Shown here one piece after another: positions 32,701 through 46,866 of a DNA stretch of 64,000 bases. Made by a program: the position numbers and the translations under genes. The first letter of the stretch is position 1; the number at the start of each line of letters is the position of its first letter. The notes beneath the pieces were generated by a model. That model was given only the letters and a program-made list of their open reading frames with translations, was not told the DNA's origin and ran no database searches. Source of the DNA: Yponomeuta sedellus. Its lineage: Eukaryota; Arthropoda; Insecta; Lepidoptera; Yponomeutidae. The stretch is taken from assembly GCA_934045075.1 (NCBI GenBank), contig OW203722.1, positions 3,255,001 through 3,319,000 on the forward strand, given 5' to 3'.

Positions 32701-35700
32701 GAGGAAGAGACCGGGCAGAGTTTCTCTACGCCAATAATGACGAGGGGCACAGAATCAGAAAGCTCGAACCATGATAATGAGCCCCAGTGTACGAGGTTAC
32801 GTGACATCCCCAGAGTTGATTATAGAAAGTTTTTCTGAGTTCCTTTTTTTTTATTAAGTTTTAGTTAATAGTTGATTGTTTGTTATTTCGATGCTAAAAG
32901 GGGAGAGTTGTTGTATATCCCGACACGCCACCTAACGGTAATTAAAGAGTTCGTTGATAGCCATCGCGTTTGATGCACGTACCACCGTGCCCTCCCTCAA
33001 CCGGTCCTAATATTAAACAATATCGTTCTGTAATCTTTAAAACAAACAACTCAAATTCCATGATTTATACGTACCAGTTGATCACAAAATGCATGGCGTT
33101 CAACGCAATCCATTTGACCAAGTGAATCGAATTTGTGATGATTTTCGGTTAATCCTTTGTCAGATAACTGAGGCTCGAAATTATTTTCTTGCAATGCCGC
33201 GGGTGCATATTAAGTGTCCGGTGTGAGTCGTAGAGAAGCGGTAGGTTATATAGTAGCTAGACCAGTCGCGTCTCATGTCGCGTCTCATGCACAAATTCCG
33301 ATCTTCACCAACCAATTTTATGTTTTCATTATATCAACCCTTATATGCCCCTACTGCTGGGGCACGGGTCTCTTCTTGCAATGAAGGTTTAGGAAGGTTA
33401 GGCCATACACCACGATGGGGGCCGAGTCCGGGTTGCTGTAGGATTGTAAGACAGTGACCGGCCTTAGTGTCAAAAGTTATCAAGCCGCCGATAAGGCCTC
33501 TGACATGGCTTAACGACTGCCATTACATGACAGCTGGCACCAACGGCTTAACGTGCCTTGCGAAGCACGGAAGCGGTTGGAAAAATGCTACTAGTGGTAG
33601 TCACGGGACGGTCGCCTATCCTGAACCTGACCGCGCCCGTTGTTGCTTAACTCAAGTGACAAAACACCAAATGGAACCTTCTATCCAAAATCGTAACTAT
33701 TTAAAACAAAGTCGAGTTTGTTCAAGAAATTAAACGTTGGATCTATTTTTATGCATTTTAATTAATTGCGTTTGTCTCTGGCCCCAAACAGCACAACAAA
33801 ATTATTTAATATTAAAATATTTTAAAGTTCTCGGAAACAAAAAAAAAAATCAGTCCACGCAGACAAAGTTCCTGCCGGAACCTAGTAGTTAGTTAGATCT
33901 CCTCACTTAGCCTCATAGTTGGGCCATTGTACGTAGCAAGCTCTGAGGTACGCTAACACCTCAGACACTAGGTTTTCCTTATGATGTTTTCCTTCACCGT
34001 CAGCGAGGAGTATTGCTACTAGAATTTTACAAATGTACATAAGTTAGAAAACAAAGTCATTGGTACATGCCGAGGTTCGAACCCACGACCTTCCCGATTG
34101 AGAAGCCGGCGTTCTACACCGCTCCGCTACCATTTCGGTGGTAGCGGAGCGGTGTAGAACGCCGTAGTAGATCAAGAATGTGAGGGGCAACAGTGACAAA
34201 TGGCCGACAATTATCGCTCAGGATATTGTTCGCGAAATAATTCTGCCATTAATAATTCTCTTGGCACTTAGGCTAACGTACGGCGCCCTTTGCTTGCAGT
34301 ATAATAACGCTTTTAGGGTGCTGTTGGGGCTGCCCCGCTTATGTAGCGCATATCAGGGATGTTTGCTGAAGCACGCGTAGACTGCATTTACGCCACAATG
34401 CGTAAAGTCGTATACAGAAAGAACTGGCAGCCTACGCGGAACAACGTAGATATGCTCAGTAACAGCTACACATTGCAAGCAGATTGAAGCAGATTATTTT
34501 CTGAGTAGCAAGCAAAATGTCGGACTCGTCGGACGATGATTTGGTTTTGTTGAAACAGGCCGTTTTAAAACCTATTTAAAGGCTAAAAATTCCACCCATG
34601 CCGGGACTCGAACCCGCGACCTCTGGCTAACCGTGCCAGCGCTCTCCCAACTGAGCTAATGGGCGACTTGCCGGCATCAGCGAAATGAGGTTTGACACGG
34701 TTTAACGACTGCAATTACATGACAGCCGGCATCAATGGCTAAATGAGCCTTGTGAAGCACAATAGCGGTCGAAAAAATGCTACTAGCGGCAGTCACGGGA
34801 CGGCCACCCCTCCTACACCTGACCATGCCTGTTGTTGCTAAATCAAGTGATTGATTCCAATCACTCGGTTTGACTAGGCCTCGAGCGCTTCTAAATACTT
34901 GTCGAAGTATTTACAACTCTTACAACTCTATTAAAACTCGCTGCCTGTACGTAATACAGAGAATATTGTAAAGAGGTTCGAAATTTTACTGATGCCGGTG
35001 AGTCGCCCATTAGCTTAGTTCGGAGAGCGCTGGCACGGATAGCCAGAGTGGCTTCGAATCCTGGCATGGGTGGAATTTTTAGCCTCTAAATAGGTAGGTT
35101 TTTAAAATTCTCCTTAGCACGGGTTAGTGCATTAAGAAGAATATAATCAAAACTAACCAACGGTACCATGACAAATGTGATTCGTTGAACTTCAGTAACT
35201 TTTTCGGAACGTGAGATGAGTTGGGTTCCGCTGAACCAAATCAGATCAAAAAGTTTTTGTTCAAAGTAGCAAAGAAAGTATGACTTAATGAATTTTACAA
35301 GTTTAACTAAGTCCATTTCAAAATCCGTCAATTGTGGAGAAATATGCACAAAATAACTCCAAACTTATATTGGATTATATGAAGGAAACCTTAATGCTCT
35401 AACAACTTAGACGTTTCGAAGTCCTTAATTAACAAAGTTTACTTATCTTATATCTTATAGTATAAAAATGAATCGCCGAATGTGTTGGTATCATAGTCAA
35501 ATTATCATATTCAGAGTCTTAACTATATTATGATTTCCATCCAATCACTCATGCTGCTACCAAACTAATAATGAAAATAATTTAGACACAATAACTTATC
35601 CTGCACCTAAACTACGATGCTTATCCTGCGCTTAATCTGTGTTTATAGTATCCAGGAATGGGCACTGGAAAGATAGATACCTATATACCCAGAGTAATGC

Positions 35701-38152
35701 GATTAGTTTCATTCCTTTCTATGTTAGGACATCGGAAGGAGATGGAAGATACGAACAAGAGAAGAGAAGAACGTGGAGATATACTCGTACCTAGAATACT
35801 CTTACAACCAGAGTGAGGCGACTAGGACAATCCTACTGGGAATCAAAGCCACGACTTTTATTTCGGTAGTCGAGCGTGTAACCGTTAGACCAACGAAGCA
35901 ATTAAAGCTTGACCTTTTATTTTCCAGGAGTTTTGGCGCCCTGGCGCATTTGCTCAAGGCTTCCCTTGGTTCTGGTGTCCTTGCAATGCCCCTGGCATTC
36001 AAGAATGCTGGCATCGCGGTCGGCGTAGCTGGCACAGTCATCGTTGGCCTGATCTGTGCGCACGCACTGCATATTTTGGTAAGCTAGGTACTACTGACGT
36101 GATAGTTTAAAGTAATTAGTTATACTTTATTGAAGAACATTACATGGAAACATCAATAAAGTTTGCTGGAAGAAATCTCTTTTAGAGATGAGCTCGCCAT
36201 TATATATGTTATTTCTTAAATAATGTCCTTTCAAATGTTCCGTGTAAAATAAAATATCAATATCAACCCTTGTATGTCCCCACTACTGAGGCACGGGTCT
36301 CTTCCTGCATCGCAGGAAGTTTAGGCCTTACTTCACCATGGGGGCCAAGTCCGGGTGGTGGAGGATTATAAGATAGTGGCGGGCCTTACTGTCATTTATC
36401 AAGCCGCCCATACGGCCTCTAATATGGCTTAACGACTGCCATTACATGACAGCCGGCATCGATGGCTTAACGTGCCTTGCGAAGCACGGAATTGCTCGGA
36501 AAAAATGCCACTAGCGGTAGTCACGGTACGGTCACCTATCCTGCACCTACTGTGGTTGCTTAAGTCCAGAGTGCTTAGTGCGAGTTTTTTAACTACTCGA
36601 TTGCGTTGACGTAAACTCATATTTCTATGGCATCGAGGAAGCGCCACCTAGCGACAAGTATGGAAATTAAAATTGCTGAGTGCGAGTTGTAATGGTTTAC
36701 GTTGAGAAGTGAACACGTTTACCAGCCAAAACACGAATAAACGCTAGTGCGAGTTGTACTGTGACAGCGTTTTGCCAGTTCGAAGGGTTAACTTACTCAT
36801 ACTCAATGCTCGATTAACGCGGTAGTAAATTTATTCGATTGGATCTGTCAAACTCGCACTAAGCACTCAGTAATGGACTCCAATCATTATTGAGTGCTTA
36901 GCCACGAGCGTTTCTATAAATTATTAAATTATCTGCAATAAAGTATTATATTATAAAATTATCTCATCAGTGCATTAAAAATAAAAATAGTATAATCATG
37001 TGGGTACAGTGATATCGTTCCGATGTAAAACCTAACTGCAAAGTAGGTAGTCGGGGCTGTAAGTGATGCAATTTGCTTAAGTCAGATGTCGCTGCCTGTA
37101 CGTAATACAGAGCATAGTGTAAAGAGGTTCGAAATTTCACTGATGCCGGTGAGTCGCCCAATGGCTCAATTGGAAGAGCGCTGGCACGGATAGCCAGAGG
37201 TTGCGGGTTCGAATCCCGGCATGGTGAAATTTTTAGCCTCTAAATAGGTTTTTCAATTATCTCTGACAAAACCCCTCAAATTAAATTCAGTTATCACAGC
37301 TTCTATCACATGGTTTCTTTCAAGTTTCTCTTCACATAACCGGTTCAGTTCAATACCATGCAAGGGATAGGCCAAACACCAATGCTGACAATTATTTTAT
37401 TGATCAAAAATATACATACATACATATATGATAACCTTATAGGAAATTCAGGTTAGGAGCTGAATAGAAACCACTAAGATAGTTTAAACGAAACGAGCAC
37501 TGTTAGAATTCGACTGAACGAATCAAGATGGCGTTAAAATCACGTTGTTAAACTCGATTATTTAGTAATCGATTTAAGATTAATTTTTGTAAATAAAATT
37601 ACATAAAATCAACAAACCTCACGCCTGTGTACCAGAGGGGTAAGCACAGACCAGGTATTGCCACTTGCCGCGATCCTGACAGATAACCTTCGCTTTATCA
37701 ACGTTCATAAGTCGTTGCATGCACGCACGCCTTTTCCAAATAGGGGACGTATTAGTAAAGGGAAGATAAAAAGTACCAAACAAAAATATTGGCTTAACAT
37801 GCATTTTACTTAGCCAAAACGAATAAAGATATCTGATATAATGAATACTCATGAACGTATCAAGGAGTAGTGGAGCTTAGCACGATTTCTTATTTCACAG
37901 ATGTACTTCCGTCCTATGAAATGAATTTCTTGCCGGGCCAAATTATTTTTCCGCAATTCATTTCCCTTCCTATGACCGTGGCGTGTCCGCAAAAAATATC
38001 TTCTAATAAATAAAAAGTGTCGTGACCTAATGTTTGTTACAGAACTCCTCCGAAACGGATACAGAGATTTTTTATGAATTTTGTGTATATTTGGTCCACG
38101 CAGGCTAAAATATGGCAAAACAAAGTTCGGTGGGTCAGCTGGTTATACCACT

Positions 38153-38210
<58 letters not shown>

Positions 38211-41200
38211 GCTAACACAGACAAAAAGCGTACTTATGACAAAACAAAAAAATAATCATTGTTCTGTATTCGCTATTACATGTCGTTTTTTGGCCTTTTT
38301 TACGTAGCGTCCATTATATGTGAGTCATCTTTTTGGCGTAGAACTTTACGTTCTGTTTTTTTTTTAATTCTATTTGTTTGTTTAAATTTACATTCCGTTT
38401 GTTTGCTGTTGATATTGTGACAAGTCGATACTGCGAATAGCTAAGTGTTAGTAAGTTTTAACAGGACGATTCTTTTACTTTTCTACGGCTAGCTAGTGGA
38501 GCACAAGATCAAGATAAAAGATTTATTCCACTGTCGGTATCGGCATCTCGCTTTACGCGGTCGAATAAAGCGAGATGGCGTTAGCCGATGATAGGATAAA
38601 ACTTTTATCGCGACGTTGAGAAAGGGCACACGAAAAGAGCGTAGGACGGGGGCACGGATGAGACGTGACGCGTTGTATGGAAATTGCCCTAGCCTCGCCC
38701 TTTCTGTGTGGGTTTCGTCCCGACCCTTCAGTACTCTTTATCTAAGAGTCTGTATCCGTGTTTCGCTAGGCGCTTAAAGTCGTTGGTGCCGGCTGTCATG
38801 TAATGTCATGTTAAGCCGTGTCAGAGGCCCTATGCGCGGCTCGATAATTTCTGACAGTAGGGCCCGCCACTTTCTTATAATCCTTAACGAACCCGGTCTT
38901 GGCCCCCGTGGTGGAGAGACACTATTTTTACTGCACTTGAGTAGTCTTCTTTATAAAATAAAGAATAATCGACTGATTATATCAAATTGAATTAGATAGA
39001 TGAAGTGACTCTCCTTACCAACGCTCTTTTTGTATGGCCAAGATATAACGGAGTATATCTTTTTCCCCCACAGGAAAAGTATGTTTAAGTTGTTTTATCT
39101 CAAATGGTACGAATTCTTCCCAGAATCCGTAATGGATGGTTTGTACCTCATTTCTACCAAACATTGTCTCATTTGGTAATGTTATAATGTTGCTGGTAAT
39201 GTACAACTTGAACAAAAGTTATTAAAACGATGCTTTGCAAGTATTCCACGCGCGCGAATGCTGAGTATTCTCTATTGTCTTGTTTGTTCTTACGTTTTGT
39301 TACATTTCCTTATTCTCCCTTTGTTTTTGTCTGAGTCGCGGCCATGTTTAAAGGCTTTTGTGTAATAAAGTGGCGTTTGAGGGGAAATCGCTGCCTTCAA
39401 TGTTTGTTAACTTCTCGAATTCATTATGAATTATGCACAATAACATTGTTTGGAGTCACAATGTAAAGAAACCAAAATTGAGTGAGGTGAGTGGTAGTCT
39501 GAGACCTTCATTATGTAACTTTCCACGTATACATCTGTGTGCCAAAACGAAATATCAAGTGGATTTTGTATAATTATGTGGCTCAATAACATTGTCACGT
39601 CTCCGACATCCACTGAAAGGCGGTATCCACTAGGTGTGATACATATAATGGCAGAGCTAAGTAAACATTCCGCTTTCGCACACACATATATACGCGAAAA
39701 CTTACGTAGTCAAGGCTCTCTACCAATTGCTAAGACCACTAACTGGATATCAGTTACCTGAAAAAAGCTGTGTCCATGCATATTTAATCATCATCCGGTC
39801 GTCAAAAATGTAGCGATCGTTGGAAAAAAATAACCCTTTTGTGTAAGCCACTCACACATTCATAAAGTTTTCTGCTGACAGCGCTTACACGCGCGACCTA
39901 TTAACTTCAACGCTGTTAAATTGTATATAATTATTTTTAGTGCATTATAGACCGTCTGACACATCGGTGCGTTTTTATTTTGACAAAATCCTCTTTTGCA
40001 TTCAATCTGCCCCCCTTCGGGCTTGACCGTAGCAACCAACCCGAACACCTTCCGAATAATCCAACACGGGTATGCGTATTCAGTTATTTATAAAATGGAC
40101 CGGTAATTAGTAATCCTGCCAAGCCATCAATGTGCTATTGACGGTGCGTGATGGTAATAAAACATCACACCAGAACGGATGCAACGGCAGCGGTCAACAT
40201 GAACCATCAAATGTATAATGTCAATTAAATCGGAAACCTGCGCCTCATAAAGATTGCTTTTATACCATAGAAGGCATAGAAACATAAAAACGTTACAAAA
40301 TAAAATAATCAAAATATCGTTGTCGAGATCCCACAGATGTGAAAAATAAAGCAATGTTATATACTTTTTAAAAACCTATTTAGAGGCTAAAAATTTCACC
40401 CATGCCGGGATTTGAACCCGCAACCTCTGGCTATCCGTACCAGCGCTCTACCAATTGAGCCAATGGGCGACTCACGGCATCAGTGACATTTCGAACCTCT
40501 TTACAATATTCTCTGTATTACGTACAGGCAGCGACATCTAACTTAAGCAAATTGCATTACTTACAGCCCCGACTACCTACTTTGCAGTTAGGTTTAACAT
40601 CGGAACGATATCACTGTACCCACATGATTACACTATTTTTATTTTTAATGCACTAACCCGTGCTAAGGAACAAATTTAAAAACCTATTTAGAGGCTAAAA
40701 ATTTTCACCCATGCCGGGATTCGAACCCGCAACCTCTGGCTATCCGTACCAGCGCTCTACTGTTCTAATGTTATATACCCCATACGTTGGTTAAGATAAG
40801 AATATTCTTTATTGTACACCAGAAAAATCAAACATAAAATACCTATATCACTAACCAACGTATGGTGTGTATAACATTGCCATTTGCAATGTTATTGAGA
40901 TGATTTATACAGCGTCCAGTGGCATCTTCACTCGCACTAGATGGGTGAAGGGGCCACTCGGATGCCGTAGTGCCTCGGACCTGGTTTACATGTTATAAAA
41001 TAACATCAGTAATTAAATTCATACTGATATTTACCTATTATCTTGTGTTTCAGGTGAAAACGTCTCAGCAACTTTGCATAGAAGCCAAGAAGCCCTGCTT
41101 AGGGTACGCGGATACCTGCGACTTGGTGTTTCAGTACGGGCCTAAGTCGGTCAGGAAATTTGCTCCGTTCGCCAGGTATGCAATTACCCTTAAAAGCTCG

Positions 41201-44200
41201 CTAGTCTAATAGCGTTTGCATTTTTCATTTCCATGAAAAAAACAACAAAAGAAGGAAAAGCCGAGTGCGGTTCCGTACCACCATTACCAATATTTTGTTA
41301 CGTTCCATTTGATTTCATTTACTGGCCTTGTAGGGTTTTTGAGGTTCCATTAAGGCATTTTGGGATGCAAACAAGCGCCACCAACGGAAGAAAAATCATA
41401 ACTTGTGAATACGTTTTTTACAAAAAAAAAAACCGGCCAAGTGCGAGTCAGACTCGCGCACCGAGGGTTCCGTACAAACCTGTATTATAGACCTGAGTAT
41501 TTGGCATGAATTTCAATTTAATACCTCTACGCGTTTATGAGGAAATGGGTAGTAAGTTTAAAATTATTAAAAAAATATATATTATGTGATGTAACTAAAA
41601 ATTTATGGTTTTCGTAATTTTTCCTTTATCTATGCTATAAGACGTTGCTTCGTACCAAATTTCAAGATTCTGAGTTCACGGGAAGCACCCTGTAGGTTTT
41701 GATTCCCTTGCAAGTGTCGAAAATTTGCGGCATAAACGGCTGTATCTTTTGATTGCGTTGGCTTAGAAGTTTGATTTTTTCACAGTTTCAAGGGACAGTA
41801 GACCTGAGTAATTGATATAAATTTCAGCTTCATACCTCCACGCGTTCCTGAGAAAAAGGGTCTTGACAGACGGACGGACGGACAGACGGACAACAAAGTG
41901 ATCCTATAAGGGTTCCGTTTTTTCCTTTTGAGGTACGGAACCCTAAAAAACATATCTTTGATAACTATTTTAAAAACATAAGTTCGTCCATCCGTCTGAC
42001 TGTCTGTATGTTCATCCGTCGGTCTAACATCTACCGTTCAAGAGAAAAAGCCCTTTTATAGATTAGACGGATTGACAATCTTTAAGGAATAATACATACA
42101 GGTGCAATTGGAATCCTTCAGGCGCGGAACTCTAAAATTGACGTTGCGTGTTCAGAACTAGTGAAAGAAATATTCCTTTCTTTGATTTAATTAAACAATA
42201 ACAAGTATTGACTGACGGACAACGAGCCTAAAAGAACAATTGAACCTCCAATTGAAAATGTAAAGAAAATGAAATAAAATATTAAAATTATTTTTAAAAA
42301 AGTCATTTACTTTTCTATAGGGTAACTTCCACTTCAGTTTCGAAATTTAAATAATTGGATTACCTTTATGTATTGGCGTGTAATGAATGGGGATTTTCTA
42401 TGGGGAATAACCCTTATTAAACTAAAACTCGTATGGTCGGACTCTTCCGATATAAAACACCCGTAAGTAGATACGGACTAAAAGTCTACAACCCTTATTA
42501 ACTTGTTTTATCTTCCCATTTATTGATCAATCTGCTATAACAACATTATATTCTGAAGGATTTCCATATAAATCAAGAAAAAAAATCTTTATAGATCAGA
42601 CTGGCAAAGACCTGCCAGGATGATGTCAAAGTGGCAAAAGCTGGTTTCTGCCTACCCCTCAGGGAGACAGGCGTGAATTTATGTTATGTTACCGACAGAA
42701 GTCAGTGACATATTATTAGGGACCAGTCTGCATTGCAGACAGATGTCGCTTGAATAAATTAATTACTCGTCTAAGCTCAAAGAACTGATGGCCGTTGGGG
42801 CGAAACAGTTCTAACCTGGAGACCACGGACCGGACGACGTAGCGTGGGGAGGCCCTCTACCAGATGGTGTGACGACCTGGTTACGGTGGCGGGGAGTCGC
42901 TGGAAATGGACGGCACCAGACCGTGAAGCTTGGAAAACCATGAGGGTGGCTTATGTCCTGCAGTGGGCGTCAAATGTCTGATGATGATGACTCGCCTTAT
43001 ACCACCTTTACAAACACGGCTTTACACTTAGACGAAGAGCATCTCCACTAACCCGGACTTGGCCCCCGTGATAGAGTATGGCCTAACCTTCCTGCGATGT
43101 AGAAAGAGACACGTGCCCCAGAAGTGGGACGTAGAAGGGTTGATATCGAAAGAGCATCTAGGCACTTTCGAGTGACTTTGAGACTTGTTTTCATTCCATT
43201 CGTGTCTCAAGCTGCACTGGCACAAACTCATCAAGTTCTCGGGGTGTTATTTATACAAGGGTGTTGCTAAAATACGCGATTCATGAAACAATTCAATTAG
43301 AGTTGCTTTTACAACCATTTCGGTGCCATGAGGTTTTTCCGGCCTTAATTTTTTAAGAACGTAGCAGTCTTTTGCAAATCATTGTCCTAATAGATTTATG
43401 TCCAGTTTACGTAACGCATTTTCTTCTTTGTGGTAACACACGATCTCAAGCCTTTTATCTAATAACCGCCACTATGAAGTGGAAACCAAAAAAACAGCAC
43501 AGGTTTCAAATGGCTATTGAACAAAAAAACATAACAATAACAAAAATAGAACAAAACTTGTAGCAAATTTTTTTGTGAAAATATTAGGTGACTCTAATAT
43601 TTTTAATCTTAGACTCGTAAACTCGTCAATTCTGCCTTTTGTCCTTAAAGAAATTAAATTAATATAAACAAAAATTTGCCACAATTTCGTTCTATTTATA
43701 ATGCTACCTATCTGTAACAAATATTGAGGTATTAGAAAAAAAACTTTAGTGAAAATATTAGAGTGACTCTAATATTTTTAATCCTATACTTGTAAACTTG
43801 TAAATTCTGCCTTTTGTCGTTAAAGAAATTAAATTAATATAAAGTTTTTTTCCCAATACCGATATACAATTTGTGCATCTGTAGATGCTACCTATCTACA
43901 GATAGGTAGCATCATAAATCAGAGGCTCATTACACTATGTAATTAGTATTAGTATTGGAAAATGGTAAAAGAAAGAACGTAGCCAAGTTTATTTTAACGC
44001 AAATGAGAAACAGAAAGGATCGAATACGCAAACACTTTAATTACATTAAAAGTTAAAGCAGTTGTTTTGCCGTGCTTGTTTGGGACTTTAAATAAATTAA
44101 ATCGAAACCTTAAACTTTTGTTTAGACAAAAGTCTAGAGATTGAAGTTGAAGATAACTATGGCAGCTAAAGCCGTTCAATTTATTTTCAGAGCCAACGGC

Positions 44201-46832
44201 GAACATTTTGTTCTTTGTTTTTCATCGACTTTAATAAAAACAGGAGGTTCTAATGTTTGTTTGCAGTTTTCTCTTATTATTTTGTCTACACATGGTTATC
44301 AAAGTTTTTTACATTTGCAAATTTGAAGTCGCAATACCACACGCTGAAGTGGCAGTGGGCTGGCCATATCTCGCAAAGAACCGACAAACTTTGGAGCAAA
44401 CGTGTTCTTGAGTGGAGACCGCGACTCGGCAAACGTAGTGTAGGACGCCCTCCGACCAGGCGGGATGACGATCTGCGAAAAACTGCCGGCAGATGTTGGA
44501 TGTGGCAAGCTGAAGACAGGGCGCTATGGCGCTTATTAGGGGAGGGCTATGTCCAGCAGTGGACTACATAATATAGCCTGAAGAAGAAGAAGAAGATGAT
44601 TTTTTTTTATTTGGTAATACTCGTAATACCACACGCTAACGGTGAAGTAAAACATCGTGAAGAAACCCGCGGCTTAGTTGGCTCCACACGTAGTGACTAG
44701 TCTTTCTTGTGGGCTAGGCCGACTAAGCTGGCAGGATAGTACAGGTGATGGGCAAGCCTACACCATCTAATACAATGTCCCAGGCACCCATCTAGTGTGA
44801 GTGAAGATGACACCTAGTGTGAGTGAAGCTGACACTGGACGTTGTATTTACGTAGATGCAGAGGCCAAACATGGTACTCGTAGCAAAACCAACTGTAGTA
44901 TCTACCTTTTTTGAACTTAAAGGTATATAGTACAGGTCATAGATATAAAATAAAATGAAATGAAATGAAATGAAATGGAATGGAATGGAATGGAATGGAA
45001 TGGAATGGAATGGAATGGAATGGAATGGAATGGAATGGAATGGAATGGAATGGAATGGAATGGAATGGAATGGAATGGAATGGAATGGAATGGAATGGAA
45101 TGGAATGGAATGGAATGGAATGGAATGGAATGGAATGGAATGGAATGGAATGGAATGGAATGGAATGGAATGGAATGGAATGAAATAAAAATAAATATTC
45201 ATGGACATATTACACAGATCCCTATACTAAGCACAACTAAATAACTTGTGTTGTAGGTGCTAACTTGACGATAAATTTAATACAATAAATACATAGATAA
45301 CATCCAAGACCCGAGACAAACTAGAAACGTTCGTTTCCTACTTTTCCCGGCCGGGGATCGAACCCGGGACCTTCCGTTTTACAGTCAGCGTGCTAAACCG
45401 CTGCGCCACCGAGGGCGACGTCAGGCAGGCGTCAGTCTTTTATTATTCTTATTTTGGAACATCTTGATATTCACTGGTCCATAGGGACTTGGTCCACAAA
45501 AGAGGCATGCGTGAGATCAAAGCTTTAAAAGCGCAGAGGCCTTAAAAACTACTTACGCTAAATGTGAGTGTCGCATCTGAGTGCCTGAGGTGTTCAAATA
45601 CCCTTGAAATTGCCAATCTGCGGCGGGCATGCGTGGTAATTAAGCCCCACTGCAGGCCTGTGCCATGCAGTGGGACATTTATAGGCCGCTTTAAAAACTG
45701 TAAATGTGATGTCTGTCGGATCATATCTCTGAATAAATATTAAGAAACTACAGAGATAATTTCCGTCAGATGCAAGAACTATTGCACAATAGGATGAGAA
45801 AATGGACAAATACTGGCTACGGGAGTGTCATGTTAAATGGATGGGTTTACCGGTTTATGGCTTTTGGCGCTTATACTACTTTAGGCCAATGATAGTCCAG
45901 TCTATTTATTCTTTCTTGTCCAATTTAGTAAACAAGATTCTAGCCGTAAACTGTAACTTTTTAGTCCAAACTGCCATATTTCCATAAATGAAGTAACTTG
46001 GAACACTCTTTTAGATAACACGCTGCCAATTTTATAAACAAAGTTCATGATAGTTAATGATTTTGCGAGAAAATGTCTAGCTTAGGCATCTAATCTCAAT
46101 TTTAAGGTTAGAATCTTGTTCACTAAATTGGACAAGTAAGAATAAATAGACTGTACGGAGTTATGGAGTTGAATAAAAGAGTCATTTGGTGCACACACTA
46201 TAATAGTTTTAAAACATAAGTTCACAGAAAAACTACGTACCTTCAGTCTGATTATACTAGATGGGTTACTATACTACGCTTTAGTAGCGGTGGGGCGCGA
46301 CTGGCCGCGCTAGACGTACTTGCTGACTTAACCAAAAGTGCGCGGTCAGCCGCCTCAGGTAACTGTTTATGTTGGTATATTGTTATTTATATAAGTAGTG
46401 TATTAATATATTTATATTTGCACCGACTACCCGTCTCTTATTTCCTCCAGCAACTTTCCGTCGTAAGGTTGTCTGGAAGAAATTGCTTTTAGCAATAAGG
46501 CCGCCAATTGTACTTTGTATCTTTACATGTTTTATAATATGTGGTCTGGTGTATAATAAAGAATATTCTTATCTTATCACATCTTATTTTGTTACAGAGA
46601 GTTGGCAGATTGGGCGTTAGCAGTGACACACTTGGGAGCTTGCTGCGTTTATATTGTAGTAGTCGCGGAGTCCTTTAAACAGGTGGGCAATGTAACTAAT
46701 AATAACTTCAACTGACGGCAATCACTTGTCCTGATTCCGAATCAGGATATCCAATGCTGTAAAGGTAGTACATCACAAAATAATATGAGGCGAATTGAAC
46801 ATAATTATCTGGGGCAAGCCTCAGTGGGAATA

Positions 46833-46866
<34 letters not shown>

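Larger units (their letters stand above)
26351..33019 (+). mobile_element. Ty3/Gypsy LTR retrotransposon, complete outline but broken
   Basis: 6669 bp in intron 2, bounded by 111-bp LTRs and ATAT target duplications (26347-26350, 33020-33023). Gene order is gag, protease, reverse transcriptase, RNase H, integrase, which defines Ty3/Gypsy; no envelope-like frame is seen. The gag text resembles polyproteins usually annotated as K02A2.6-like. Damage: frame changes near 26800, 29618 and 30145, a stop near 32440, and a 2.1-kb element inserted in gag. Without that insertion it is about 4.56 kb. The LTRs differ at 3 of 111 positions, so the insertion is fairly recent on the element's own scale. It lies in the same orientation as the host gene. 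Confidence 0.95.

Noticed and set aside
32518..32838. Envelope gene of the Gypsy element
   Set aside because: The frame is Pro/Gln-rich with no signal peptide, furin site or membrane anchor, and fits the pol tail.
44792..45244. Open frames of 67-138 residues across the TGGAA array
   Set aside because: Microsatellite translation (MEWNG/IPFHS units) with no coding signal.
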